A stretch of DNA of 15,205 nucleotides from Thiopontia sp964344135 (GCA_964344135.1 CAYFMF010000040.1:1-15205); one strand, 5' to 3'. Positions 7,203-14,305 are shown, counted from the first letter of the stretch. The notes: generated by a model not told the origin, from the sequence alone. Made by a program: numbers and translations.

Positions 7203-7493
7203 TTCAATGAGTCAAGACTCTTGTTGGCAACCGGTAGGTTGATTGGCGAGGGTTTTGACCATCCTCCACTTGATACATTAGTGTTGGCTATGCCGGTCTC
7301 CTGGAAAAGGACGCTGCAACAGTATGCTGGGCGACTCCATCGTGATCATGCGACCAAGTGTGATGTAGTGATCCATGACTACCTGGATGTTCGCTCGCCT
7401 CAGCTGATGAAGATGTGGGAGCGTAGGCAGAAAGGGTATCGATTAATGAAATATCAGATTCTGAATGAACAAGATATTCTTGCAATGCGTTGA
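7203..7493 (+). pseudogene. C-terminal fragment of a superfamily 2 helicase
   Basis: The reading frame is open from just after a stop at 7200-7202 to TGA at 7491-7493. It encodes only the end of a DEAD/DEAH-type helicase: LLLATGRLIGEGFDHPPLDTLVLAMP (motif V region), QQYAGRLHRDH (motif VI, QxxGRxxR), then VIHDYLDVRSPQLMKMWERRQKGYR. Similarity begins before the first possible start (TTG at 7221), and the whole N-terminal ATPase half is absent. It is a truncated remnant, cut off next to the toxin-antitoxin promoter. Parent proteins of this type are often carried by mobile or defence islands. Confidence 0.8.
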
Positions 7494-7506
7494 TATATAA
7501 GTATAT

Positions 7507-8373
7507 TTACAGGATGTTCTGAACCTGCTCGCGCATCTGTTCAATCAGCACCTTCATCTCGACCGAGATCCGGGTGGTCTCGATATGGGCCGATTTGGAT
7601 CCCAGGGTGTTGGCCTCGCGGTGCAGCTCCTGCATCAGGAAGTCGAGACGGCGCCCCACGGCGCCACCCTTGTTCAGAATGCGCTCCACCTCATCCAGGT
7701 GGGTGGTGAGCCGATCGAGCTCCTCATCTACATCCAGCTTCTGCGCCTGCAGCGCCATCTCCTGCTCCAGCCGCCCCTCATCCAGCTGCTCAAGAAACTC
7801 CTGCAGCCGCTCCCCCAGCTTCTGTCGAACCAGCTCCATCACCTTCGGAATCTCGGTTTTTGCCTGCTCCACCAGTGGGCGCATCGCATCACAGCGCTGC
7901 TGAATCATCTCCCTCAGGCGCTCCCCCTCCCGCTGGCGGGTGGTCACAAGCTCATCCAGGGTCTCCGAGAGGAGCTCAAGGGCCTGCTGCTGGATCACTG
8001 CGGTATCGATCGACTCCGACTCGATCACCCCGGGCCAGGAGAGAATCTCCATCGGATCGATACGGGCCGCATTGTCCATATGGTGAGAGACCACCTTTGC
8101 GGCACTGGCAATCTGCTGTGCAAGCTGCTCATTGATCTGGATCTTGCTGTTGCCCTGAAGCGCCGGGGTAAAGCGCAGGCCGCACTCTACCTTGCCGCGC
8201 GCGAGCTTGTTGCGCCCCAGCTCTCGGGCCTTGTTTTCGATTGGGCGCAGCTCCTCGGGAAGGCGGAGAAAGAGCTCAAGGTAGCGATGGTTGACGGCCC
8301 GTATCTCCCAGGCCAGGCTGCCCCACTCGGCCTGAAGATCTCTGCGTGCAAAGGCGGTCATGCTGTGGATCAT
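7507..8373 (-). CDS. yicC: YicC/YloC family endoribonuclease
   Basis: The 288-residue protein from ATG 8373 matches E. coli YicC (287) in length and at both ends: MIHSMTAFARRDLQAEWGS at the start and KVLIEQMREQVQNI at the end. It has the YicC-like N-terminal domain and the DUF1732 C-terminal domain (DEELDRLTTHLDEVERILNKGGAVGRRLDFLMQELHREANTLGSK). Relatives are metal-dependent endoribonucleases acting in RNA turnover. The frame is open further upstream into rph, but GGAGAGG about 6 nt before 8373 and the family start support this choice. The last residue is Leu instead of the usual Glu, because a mobile segment inserted here and supplies the terminal codons. The gene is divergent from rph. Confidence 0.95.
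   Translation of the reverse strand: MIHSMTAFARRDLQAEWGSLAWEIRAVNHRYLELFLRLPEELRPIENKARELGRNKLARGKVECGLRFTPALQGNSKIQINEQLAQQIASAAKVVSHHMDNAARIDPMEILSWPGVIESESIDTAVIQQQALELLSETLDELVTTRQREGERLREMIQQRCDAMRPLVEQAKTEIPKVMELVRQKLGERLQEFLEQLDEGRLEQEMALQAQKLDVDEELDRLTTHLDEVERILNKGGAVGRRLDFLMQELHREANTLGSKSAHIETTRISVEMKVLIEQMREQVQNIL
7514..7527. repeat. 14-bp direct repeat, yicC side (att-like)
   Basis: This second copy of ATGTTCTGAACCTG encodes the last residues QVQNI of yicC on the minus strand. Immediately outside it lie the new Leu codon and TAA stop. Between that stop and the helicase fragment is an AT-rich inverted repeat, ATATA-AG-TATAT (7495-7506). Confidence 0.85.
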
Positions 8374-8376
8374 CTT

Positions 8377-8405
8377 TTGAACCTCTCCGTGGATTACTGG
8401 ATAAT
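8377..8405 (+). promoter_or_regulatory. Probable promoter of rph-rdgB-hemW
   Basis: TTGAAC (8377-8382) and GATAAT (8400-8405) are separated by 17 nt, a good sigma-70 arrangement, and lie 41 nt before the rph ATG. The -35 sits just upstream of the divergent yicC start, so the two transcription units share this 73-bp gap. Confidence 0.6.
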
Positions 8406-8446
8406 GTGCTGCTTCCCGAAACGAAAAGTATACAAGGATTTGAGCC

Positions 8447-9160
8447 ATGCGACCCAGTAAAAGAGAGCCGAACCAGATGCGTGAGATCAGAATTACACGC
8501 AATTACACCAAGCATGCGGAGGGTTCCGTGCTGGTGGAGTTTGGAGGGACCAAGGTGATCTGTACCGCCTCGGTAGAGGAGCGGATACCACGCTGGCTCA
8601 AGGGTCAGGGCAGGGGCTGGGTTACCGCGGAGTATGGGATGTTGCCGCGCTCGACCGGTAGCCGCATGGGACGAGAGGCGGCCCGTGGAAAGCAGGGCGG
8701 CCGCACCATGGAGATTCAGCGCCTGATCGGGCGCTCACTGCGTGCCGCAGTGGATCTGAAGGCGTTGGGTGAGCAGATGATTACTGTCGACTGTGACGTG
8801 ATCCAGGCCGATGGAGGGACCCGTACCGCCTCCATTACCGGAGGGTTTGTTGCGCTCTCTGATGCGGTTGGCCATCTGCTGGAGCGGGGGGCGCTGAAGA
8901 GCAGCCCGATTGTGACCCCGATCGCCTCGGTCTCGGTCGGGATCTATCAGGGAACTCCAGTGCTGGATCTGGACTACGATGAGGACTCCAGCGCCGAGAC
9001 CGACATGAATGTGGTGATGAATGGCGAGGGGGCGTTCATTGAGGTGCAGGGTACCGCCGAGGAGGCTCCCTTCAGCATGGAGGAGATGCAGCAGATGCTC
9101 TCCCTGGCGCAGCAGGGGATCACCGATCTGATTGCACATCAGCGCGACTCTCTGGCATGA
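8447..9160 (+). CDS. rph: Ribonuclease PH
   Basis: This 237-residue phosphorolytic 3'-5' exoribonuclease trims tRNA 3' ends. Family landmarks are MRPS-R at the start, RGWVTAEYGMLPRST (about 56-70), VIQADGGTRTASITGGFVAL (about 118-137; substrate and phosphate site) and DLDYDEDSSAETDMNVVM (about 174-191; acidic metal-binding residues). It is full length, with no sign of the C-terminal frameshift known from E. coli K-12. The stop overlaps the rdgB start (ATGA at 9157-9160), so the two genes are translationally coupled. Adjacency to yicC is widely conserved. Confidence 0.97.
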   Translation: MRPSKREPNQMREIRITRNYTKHAEGSVLVEFGGTKVICTASVEERIPRWLKGQGRGWVTAEYGMLPRSTGSRMGREAARGKQGGRTMEIQRLIGRSLRAAVDLKALGEQMITVDCDVIQADGGTRTASITGGFVALSDAVGHLLERGALKSSPIVTPIASVSVGIYQGTPVLDLDYDEDSSAETDMNVVMNGEGAFIEVQGTAEEAPFSMEEMQQMLSLAQQGITDLIAHQRDSLA

Positions 9161-9816
9161 AGAGGGAGGTGACTGCGGACCATTCACGGTCTGCCTCCGA
9201 TGGGCACGGCTCGCAGGGCAAGACTCGTTCCAGGCGAGTCGTTCTGGCCACCGGCAACCAGGGCAAGGTTCGGGAGCTGGGGGCACTGCTGGCAGACTTC
9301 GAGATGGAGGTGGTGCCACAGACCGAGTTCAATGTGGAGGAGGCCGAGGAGAGCGGCCTCACCTTTGTCGAGAATGCAATTCTGAAAGCACGTAGCGCGT
9401 CGGCCCAGACCGGGCTGCCGGCGATTGCGGATGACTCCGGCCTTGAGGTGGACTACCTCAGAGGTGCTCCCGGCATCTACTCGGCCCGCTATGCAGGAGA
9501 GGGGGGCAATGATGGGCGCAATAATGTGAAGTTGCTGAAGGCGCTGGAGGGGGTACCCGAGTCGGAGCGCTCCGCCCGCTTTCAGTGTGTCATGGTCTAT
9601 ATGGAGCATGCAGAGGATCCCACCCCGTTGATTGCACAGGGAAGCTGGGAGGGGCGAATACTGACCGCCCCGCAGGGGGAGAACGGGTTTGGTTATGACC
9701 CAGTCTTCTACGTGCCGGAGCAGGGGTGCAGCTCCGCAGAGCTTCCCGCCGAGGTGAAGAATCGTCTCAGCCACCGCGGCCAGGCCCTGCAGAGGCTGGT
9801 GGAGCTACTGCGCTGA
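9157..9816 (+). CDS. rdgB: XTP/dITP diphosphatase (RdgB/HAM1 family)
   Basis: This 219-residue pyrophosphatase hydrolyses non-canonical purine nucleotides (dITP, XTP) and keeps them out of DNA and RNA. Conserved segments are VVLATGNQGKVREL, FVENAILKARSAS, ADDSGLEVDYLRGAPGIYSARYAG, ENGFGYDPVF and SHRGQALQRL. About 26 residues precede VVLATGN, whereas E. coli RdgB has only a few. No better start exists downstream, and the ATG overlaps the rph stop, so the extension seems genuine. It is Ser-, Arg- and Lys-rich and of unknown role. Confidence 0.96.
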   Translation: MKREVTADHSRSASDGHGSQGKTRSRRVVLATGNQGKVRELGALLADFEMEVVPQTEFNVEEAEESGLTFVENAILKARSASAQTGLPAIADDSGLEVDYLRGAPGIYSARYAGEGGNDGRNNVKLLKALEGVPESERSARFQCVMVYMEHAEDPTPLIAQGSWEGRILTAPQGENGFGYDPVFYVPEQGCSSAELPAEVKNRLSHRGQALQRLVELLR

Positions 9817-10973
9817 GTGAGCTAAACTTCACAGCGGCAATCCCGCTCTCTCTCTATATTCACCTCCCATGGTGCCTGCAGAAGTGCCCCTACTGTGACT
9901 TCAACTCCCATGCAGTCTCCGGAGACCCTCCCTACGCGGAGTATGTGGACGGGCTGATCCGGGACCTGCAACAGGAGCTGCCCAGTGTCTGGGGCAGGCC
10001 GATCCGCTCCATCTTTATCGGTGGTGGCACACCCAGCCTCTTCCCCGCCGAGCAGATCGAGCGCCTGCTCTCTGCAGTGCGTGCCCTCATTCCACTGGGG
10101 CCGGATCCGGAGATAACCCTGGAGGCCAACCCGGGGGCTGCCGAGCAGGAGCGCTTTACCGGATATCGGGAGGCGGGAGTCAACCGTCTCTCCATCGGGG
10201 TGCAGAGCTTCAACAGCAGTCAGCTGCAACGCATTGGTCGTATCCACGATGGTGAGGAGGCGTTGCATGCGGTGACCATGGCACGGCAGGCGGGGTTTGA
10301 ACGCATCAACCTCGACCTGATGTTTGCTCTTCCCGGTCAAACCGAAGCAGAGGCGATGGCAGACCTGCAGCAGGCGATCGATCTGGAGGTGGACCACCTC
10401 TCCTGGTATCAGCTGACGATGGAGCCCAACACCCCGTTTGGCCATAGCCCGCCGATTGTGCCTGATGGTAATCTGATCTGGGAGCTGCAACAGGCCGGGC
10501 AGTCACTACTCCAGCAGGCCGGGCTGGAGCAGTATGAGATCTCCGCCTATGCAAAACGTGGGGAGGAGTGCCAGCACAACCTCAACTACTGGCGCTTTGG
10601 AGACTACCTCGGGATTGGGGCGGGGGCGCATGCCAAGGTCACCAACGTGGCAGAGGGGAGAGTTACCCGCACGGCCCGGCTGCGCAGCCCCAGGCAGTAT
10701 CTGAAAAGCGCAGGCTCTGAAGCGGCCATTAACAGTCGCACCATGGTTGCAGCGGAAGAGCTACCGCTGGAGTTTATGATGAACCGGTTGCGGCTGGTTG
10801 AGCCGTTTACTGCTCGTCAATTTGAGGAGCGTACAGGCTGCAGTTGGGAGCGGGTTGAGGCAACTGTCAATGAGGTGGTAGAGCAAGCGCTGTTACGGCA
10901 GACTGGTGATCAGTTCTCTGCCACTGAGCGTGGGCGTAACTTTCTCAACGATCTGCTGGGGTGGTTTCAGTAG
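9813..10973 (+). CDS. hemW: Radical SAM heme chaperone HemW (probable CTG start)
   Basis: This radical SAM protein is of the HemW type, related to coproporphyrinogen III oxidase HemN but acting as a heme-binding chaperone. The iron-sulfur motif is C21-x3-C25-x2-C28 (PWCLQKCPYCDFNSH), followed by FIGGGTPSLF, LEANPG, RLSIGVQSFN and ECQHNLNYWRFGDYLGIGAGAH. No ATG, GTG or TTG lies close to the conserved N-terminus. The nearest upstream one, GTG at 9726, would add 29 unrelated residues inside rdgB. A CTG at 9813 overlaps the rdgB stop as CTGA, has GGTGGAG 8 nt upstream, and gives a 386-residue protein close to E. coli HemW (378). The start assignment is inferred. The 3' end overlaps the convergent parE by 29 nt. 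Confidence 0.93.
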   Translation: MSELNFTAAIPLSLYIHLPWCLQKCPYCDFNSHAVSGDPPYAEYVDGLIRDLQQELPSVWGRPIRSIFIGGGTPSLFPAEQIERLLSAVRALIPLGPDPEITLEANPGAAEQERFTGYREAGVNRLSIGVQSFNSSQLQRIGRIHDGEEALHAVTMARQAGFERINLDLMFALPGQTEAEAMADLQQAIDLEVDHLSWYQLTMEPNTPFGHSPPIVPDGNLIWELQQAGQSLLQQAGLEQYEISAYAKRGEECQHNLNYWRFGDYLGIGAGAHAKVTNVAEGRVTRTARLRSPRQYLKSAGSEAAINSRTMVAAEELPLEFMMNRLRLVEPFTARQFEERTGCSWERVEATVNEVVEQALLRQTGDQFSATERGRNFLNDLLGWFQ

Positions 10974-11286
10974 TGCCCATCCAGGCAGGAATATCACGAT
11001 GACTATGGAGTAATCGCCATACATCGATAGAGTGCTTCTGTCCAACATAGAAGATGAGATATGGAAAATGGTTCAAGGGCCAGCATCGTAGGCCGGGCAG
11101 ATTCAGCTCATGAGCATAGCGTGGTGAACCGGAAGCTGGGTAGAGACCAAGGTGATGGTACGCCTGTTCGAGCTCATCAATAAAACCGGAAGCAGCCTCA
11201 ATTGTGCCATTATTGAGATAGTGCTGAAGTGCATCATCGATATCCTCTGCCGCAAGTGCGCGGGGGACAACCGGCTTGCTGTTCAC
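10945..11286 (-). CDS. parE: ParE/RelE-superfamily toxin
   Basis: This 113-residue protein has the ParE pattern: AAEDIDDALQHYLNNGTIEAASGFIDELEQAYHHLGLYPASGSPRYAHEL, then FPYLIFYVGQKHSIDVWRLLHSHRDIPAWM. ParE toxins act on DNA gyrase, although many relatives are uncharacterised. The start is GTG at 11286, overlapping the parD stop as GTGA, so translation is coupled. The family normally ends shortly after RDIPA. Here about ten further residues (GTTETTPADR) come from reading into the antisense of the hemW 3' end, which suggests the module was inserted beside hemW. Membership is clear; the target is inferred. Confidence 0.88.
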   Translation of the reverse strand: MNSKPVVPRALAAEDIDDALQHYLNNGTIEAASGFIDELEQAYHHLGLYPASGSPRYAHELNLPGLRCWPLNHFPYLIFYVGQKHSIDVWRLLHSHRDIPAWMGTTETTPADR

Positions 11287-11519
11287 GATGCTGCTTTAGT
11301 GATTTGGTCGCGTAACGTTGAAAAGTAGTGGCTGTCAGATGGGCTGGTTGGTTCAGATTTTGCGCCTTTCAACAGAAGCCCCCGAAGGTGTTGACGCTCC
11401 TTCTCCTTGCGGATTAGTTCACGCACATACTCACTGCTGGTTCCATAATCATGCGATTGAACCTGATGATCGACAAAATGCTTCAACGACTCGGGCAGAG
11501 AGATATTCATGGTGCTCAT
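11283..11519 (-). CDS. parD: ParD-like ribbon-helix-helix antitoxin
   Basis: This protein of about 78 residues begins MSTMNISLPESLKHFVDHQV, the N-terminal beta strand and helix of the ParD/CopG ribbon-helix-helix DNA-binding fold, followed by YGTSSEYVRELIRKEKERQ. The C-terminal part probably wraps the toxin. The start is ATG 11519 or the internal ATG 11510; neither has a Shine-Dalgarno sequence. It precedes parE in a coupled two-gene operon and is expected to repress it through the repeats at 11538-11556. Confidence 0.88.
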   Translation of the reverse strand: MSTMNISLPESLKHFVDHQVQSHDYGTSSEYVRELIRKEKERQHLRGLLLKGAKSEPTSPSDSHYFSTLRDQITKAAS

Positions 11520-11526
11520 GAATAAC

Positions 11527-11555
11527 ACTATAGTTGGTTTGGCAAAATTTGGCAA
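11527..11555 (-). promoter_or_regulatory. Promoter of parDE
   Basis: On the minus strand, -35 TTGCCA (11550-11555) and -10 TATAGT (11527-11532) are separated by 17 nt. The -10 box ends 7 nt before the parD ATG at 11519, so transcription would begin at or almost at the start codon. Confidence 0.7.
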
Positions 11556-11556
11556 A
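11538..11556. promoter_or_regulatory. Candidate ParD operator (paired direct repeats)
   Basis: TTTGGCAAA occurs at 11538-11546 and 11548-11556, a 10-bp period placing both copies on one face of the helix. The copies cover the -35 box and half of the spacer of the parDE promoter. Tandem short sites are typical for ribbon-helix-helix repressors. Confidence 0.6.
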
Positions 11557-11671
11557 CAGAGGGGGTTGTGGCTGAAAGCAACGTCAGCTTGTGGTTTGCG
11601 TCGTGGGTAGTGGAGGAATACACTTCACACCTCGTATTAAGGTGTCGTATTCAGTCAGCAGGGAGAGTGCA

Positions 11672-12805
11672 ATGAAATCAATGGGAGAATTTCGTCTGGA
11701 TCAGCGGATGATGCGTTACAGCAAGTTTGTGCCCCGGCTCTACAACTTCTGTCTCTCACTTGGCTTTGAACCGGGGAAGATCATGCCCTCACGGGCCTTC
11801 TGTTCGGATGAGAACCAGGGGTTCCCGATCATCCTCATCGCCAAGCACTTTGGCACATTCCCCTTCAACCATGGCCGTGTTGGTGGAATTGTGGCAACGG
11901 ATCGTCATGGTCCGCATGCCCACCATGGCCAGGATATGGTAATCATCCAGGCAAGTCATGTAGGGTATGACCCGGATACAAAACAGTTCGGAAGCTATCG
12001 CCGACTCCAGACCAGCCACTGTGATTCAAGCTCTGACTGTGGAAAGGTCGCCGGGGTCTCAAGCTGGTACCTTGATGAGTACCACTATGCACGCGAGAAC
12101 ATCATCATCGAGCGGCGAGACGGGAAGATCCTGGTCACAATCGATAACCAGCTGATCGACAGCAGTCGCCAGGAGGGGTTGATGCTGCAGCTGGAACAGA
12201 TGCTGCTCTGTGATCAGCCGGGTTGTGGGCGGGACCAGTACAAGCCTGTTGAGATCCTCAGCACCTCCAAGAGCTTTGTTGCCTGCGATGCGTTTGCGGC
12301 CCGCTTTGATCACCTGGATGAGGAGGAGACCCAGGTGATCGGCTCCGCACTGAGCGGCGATTATTTCTACTTTGAACGAGATATTGTTGATCAGGAGGAG
12401 GGGCAGAACCATCTGGAACGCAACCTGCTGCCCCACATGCCGAGAATTGTGACGGCACAGACCCCCTCGCTGGTTGCAGCAATGATCAACTCCCAGGTGG
12501 AGTTTGATCGCACCTTCCGTACCATTGCCCGTGAGCCAGCCTACAGGGGCAAGCGCATGCTCTTTGTCTCGGGGCTCCATATCGATATCTCCCCCGAGAT
12601 GGGCCAGATTTTCCCATTGACCAAGTTTGTGCCGTGGGCCGCCTACTTCCAGGACCAGGATGGCTCCAGTGTCACCTATGAGCAGCAGGAGCTGTGGGAT
12701 CTGCTGGAGCAGCAGTCAACGGAGAACCCGGACCAGATCGATCTGGATCAGGCCATTCAGCAGATGAAGAGTCTGCGGGAGGTGGTTATTGAGGAGGTTC
12801 CCTAA
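11672..12805 (+). CDS. LCIB/LCIC-like (theta-class) carbonic anhydrase candidate
   Basis: This 377-residue soluble protein has no signal peptide or membrane segment. ATG 11672 is preferred over an upstream GTG because GGGAGAG lies 5 nt before it. Residues 40-128 carry what I read as the LCIB/LCIC pattern, a beta-like zinc carbonic anhydrase fold. C44-S-D46-E47 would be the CxDE site. PFNHGRVGGIVATDRHGP (64-81) matches the glycine-rich stretch. SH96VGYD matches the HIGID-type histidine segment. SDC123GKVAG matches the ACGA-type cysteine segment. C44, H96 and C123 would then bind zinc. About 250 C-terminal residues are unassigned and include a short CDQPGCG cysteine cluster. The gene stands alone, convergent with nhaD. 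The assignment rests on recalled motifs, so an uncharacterised zinc protein remains possible. Confidence 0.55.
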   Translation: MKSMGEFRLDQRMMRYSKFVPRLYNFCLSLGFEPGKIMPSRAFCSDENQGFPIILIAKHFGTFPFNHGRVGGIVATDRHGPHAHHGQDMVIIQASHVGYDPDTKQFGSYRRLQTSHCDSSSDCGKVAGVSSWYLDEYHYARENIIIERRDGKILVTIDNQLIDSSRQEGLMLQLEQMLLCDQPGCGRDQYKPVEILSTSKSFVACDAFAARFDHLDEEETQVIGSALSGDYFYFERDIVDQEEGQNHLERNLLPHMPRIVTAQTPSLVAAMINSQVEFDRTFRTIAREPAYRGKRMLFVSGLHIDISPEMGQIFPLTKFVPWAAYFQDQDGSSVTYEQQELWDLLEQQSTENPDQIDLDQAIQQMKSLREVVIEEVP

Positions 12806-12829
12806 GGGGTTGGCCAATAGGTCCAGCTG

Positions 12830-14263
12830 TTACCCAACAGTCAGAGAGAAGTAGTGCTCATTGACCAGCATGTGGACCCAGATACTGGCTCCATAGCCGA
12901 GTGCAATGACCGGGGCCCACTTCAGGTGGCCAACAAAGGTGTACTTTCCGCGTGCCTGCCCCATCAGTGCCACCCCGGCTGCCGAACCAATGGAGAGCAT
13001 ACTTCCCCCAACGCCAGCGGTCAGGGTAACCAGAAGCCACTGCCCCATCGACATGTCGGGCATCATGGTCAGTACCGCAAACATCACCGGAATGTTATCG
13101 ACAATCGCTGAGAGGATGCCAACCATGATATTGGCCTCGGTAGTGCCCCACTGAACATACATCACCTCTGATGCAAGCGAGAGGTAGCCAATGAATCCGA
13201 GCCCGCCCACGGCAAGGATTACACCGTAGAAGAAGAGCAGGGTATCCCACTCGGCGCGAGCCACCTTGTTGAAGATGTCAAAGGGGGCCGGCAGTGCCGG
13301 ATCCATGCGGTCACCATGCTCGCCACTGTCTGGAATATCCTTGTGGTAGGTTTTCTTCAGGTAGTAGCCGAAGAACTGCAGATAGGCGAGCCCGGTCATC
13401 ATCCCGATCACTGGCGGGAGGTGGACAAAGTTGTGGAAGCTGACCGCCGTGGCGATGGTCATCAGGAAGAGCAGCATGATCCGCCTGGCACCACGCTTCA
13501 TGGTGATGACCTCATTGCTGGTCTCCGGGCGCACATCCGGTACCGCAAAGTGCATGATTGCAGCGGGCACCAGGAAGTTGACCGCGGAGGGGATAAAGAG
13601 GGCGAAGAAGGTGCCGAAGTCGACAATCCCCTTCTGCCAGACCATCAGGGTGGTGATGTCCCCAAATGGGCTGAAGGCACCGCCGGCGTTGGCGGCCACC
13701 ACAATATTGATGCAGGCAAGCAGGACAAACTTGCTGTTGTCCCCGCCCACCGCCAGCACCACGGCACACATCAAGAGGGCCGTGGTCAGGTTGTCGGCTA
13801 TCGGTGAGATAAAGAAGGCGAGGATGCCGGTCATCCAGAAGAGCTGGCGGAAGCCAAACCCCTTGCGAACCAGCCAGGAGCGCAGGGTGTCAAATACGCG
13901 CCGCTCCTCCATTGCATTGATATAGGTCATCGCAACCAGCAGGAAGAGCATCAGCTCGGAAAACTCCAGGAGGTTGTGACGCACTGCCACCTCTGCTGCA
14001 TGGGGCATGCCGTGTGAGGCGTAGACCAGCGCAATCATCACCCAGATGATGCCGGCTGCAAGTAGCACCGGTTTGGATTTGCGCAGATGGGTGAACTCCT
14101 CCACCATCACCAGCAGATAGGCCAGAGAGAAGATGATCAGAGAGAGCATGCCAACAGTCTCCCCGGTGAGGTCGAGGCGTTCCCCCTCACCGCCGGAGGC
14201 GATAGAGAGTGCAGGGAGCAGGAGTGCAGAGAGTGCAGGGAGCAGGGCTTTCATTTTGTTCAT
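12830..14263 (-). CDS. nhaD: NhaD-type Na+/H+ antiporter
   Basis: This 477-residue inner-membrane protein belongs to the NhaD branch of the ion transporter superfamily and exports Na+ (or Li+) in exchange for protons. It has a cleavable-looking hydrophobic N-terminus (MNKMKALLPALSALLLPALSIASGG) and then about a dozen hydrophobic segments. Family motifs include FFISPIADNLTTALLMCAVVLAVGGDNSKF, NIVVAANAGGAFSPFGDITTLMVW, and near the end AIVDNIPVMFAV and GGSMLSIGSAAGVALMGQARGKY. Length equals typical NhaD proteins. The start ATG 14263 lacks a clear ribosome site; ATG 14254 is an alternative. It is convergent with the carbonic anhydrase candidate, with only 24 nt between the stops. Confidence 0.93.
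   Translation of the reverse strand: MNKMKALLPALSALLLPALSIASGGEGERLDLTGETVGMLSLIIFSLAYLLVMVEEFTHLRKSKPVLLAAGIIWVMIALVYASHGMPHAAEVAVRHNLLEFSELMLFLLVAMTYINAMEERRVFDTLRSWLVRKGFGFRQLFWMTGILAFFISPIADNLTTALLMCAVVLAVGGDNSKFVLLACINIVVAANAGGAFSPFGDITTLMVWQKGIVDFGTFFALFIPSAVNFLVPAAIMHFAVPDVRPETSNEVITMKRGARRIMLLFLMTIATAVSFHNFVHLPPVIGMMTGLAYLQFFGYYLKKTYHKDIPDSGEHGDRMDPALPAPFDIFNKVARAEWDTLLFFYGVILAVGGLGFIGYLSLASEVMYVQWGTTEANIMVGILSAIVDNIPVMFAVLTMMPDMSMGQWLLVTLTAGVGGSMLSIGSAAGVALMGQARGKYTFVGHLKWAPVIALGYGASIWVHMLVNEHYFSLTVG
14204..14246. repeat. Tandem duplication inside the nhaD signal region
   Basis: A perfect 19-bp sequence occurs at 14204-14222 and 14228-14246, a 24-bp period that preserves the frame. 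It duplicates an eight-residue block (LLPALSAL / LLPALSIA) in the hydrophobic N-terminus of NhaD. Confidence 0.85.
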
Positions 14264-14305
14264 GATCTGGCTCGGTCAGATTGTTGCAGGATCTAGTGAA
14301 GGCAG

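Larger units (their letters stand above)
6354..7527. mobile_element. Small genomic island (remnant) inserted at the 3' end of yicC
   Basis: A visibly AT-rich segment separates yicC from gmk and is bounded by 14-bp direct repeats at 6354-6367 and 7514-7527. The yicC-side copy rebuilds the end of yicC as QVQNIL-stop. The gmk-side copy still carries the presumed native ending QVQNIE-stop, overlapping gmk. Regeneration of a gene 3' end with a short duplicated core is typical of tyrosine-recombinase site-specific integration. The 3' end of yicC is a known integration site for mobilizable genomic islands in Vibrio and E. coli. The contents are a toxin-antitoxin pair, a helicase fragment and short repeats. 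No integrase is present, so this is a relic or a non-autonomous element. Confidence 0.75.

Noticed and set aside
7585..8460. Plus-strand 291-codon open frame opposite yicC
   Set aside because: Leu/Gln-rich antisense translation of yicC, a common artefact of this codon usage.
9726..9812. GTG-initiated N-terminal extension of HemW
   Set aside because: It would put 29 unrelated residues inside rdgB ahead of a normal HemW N-terminus; the CTG at 9813 fits length and spacing better.
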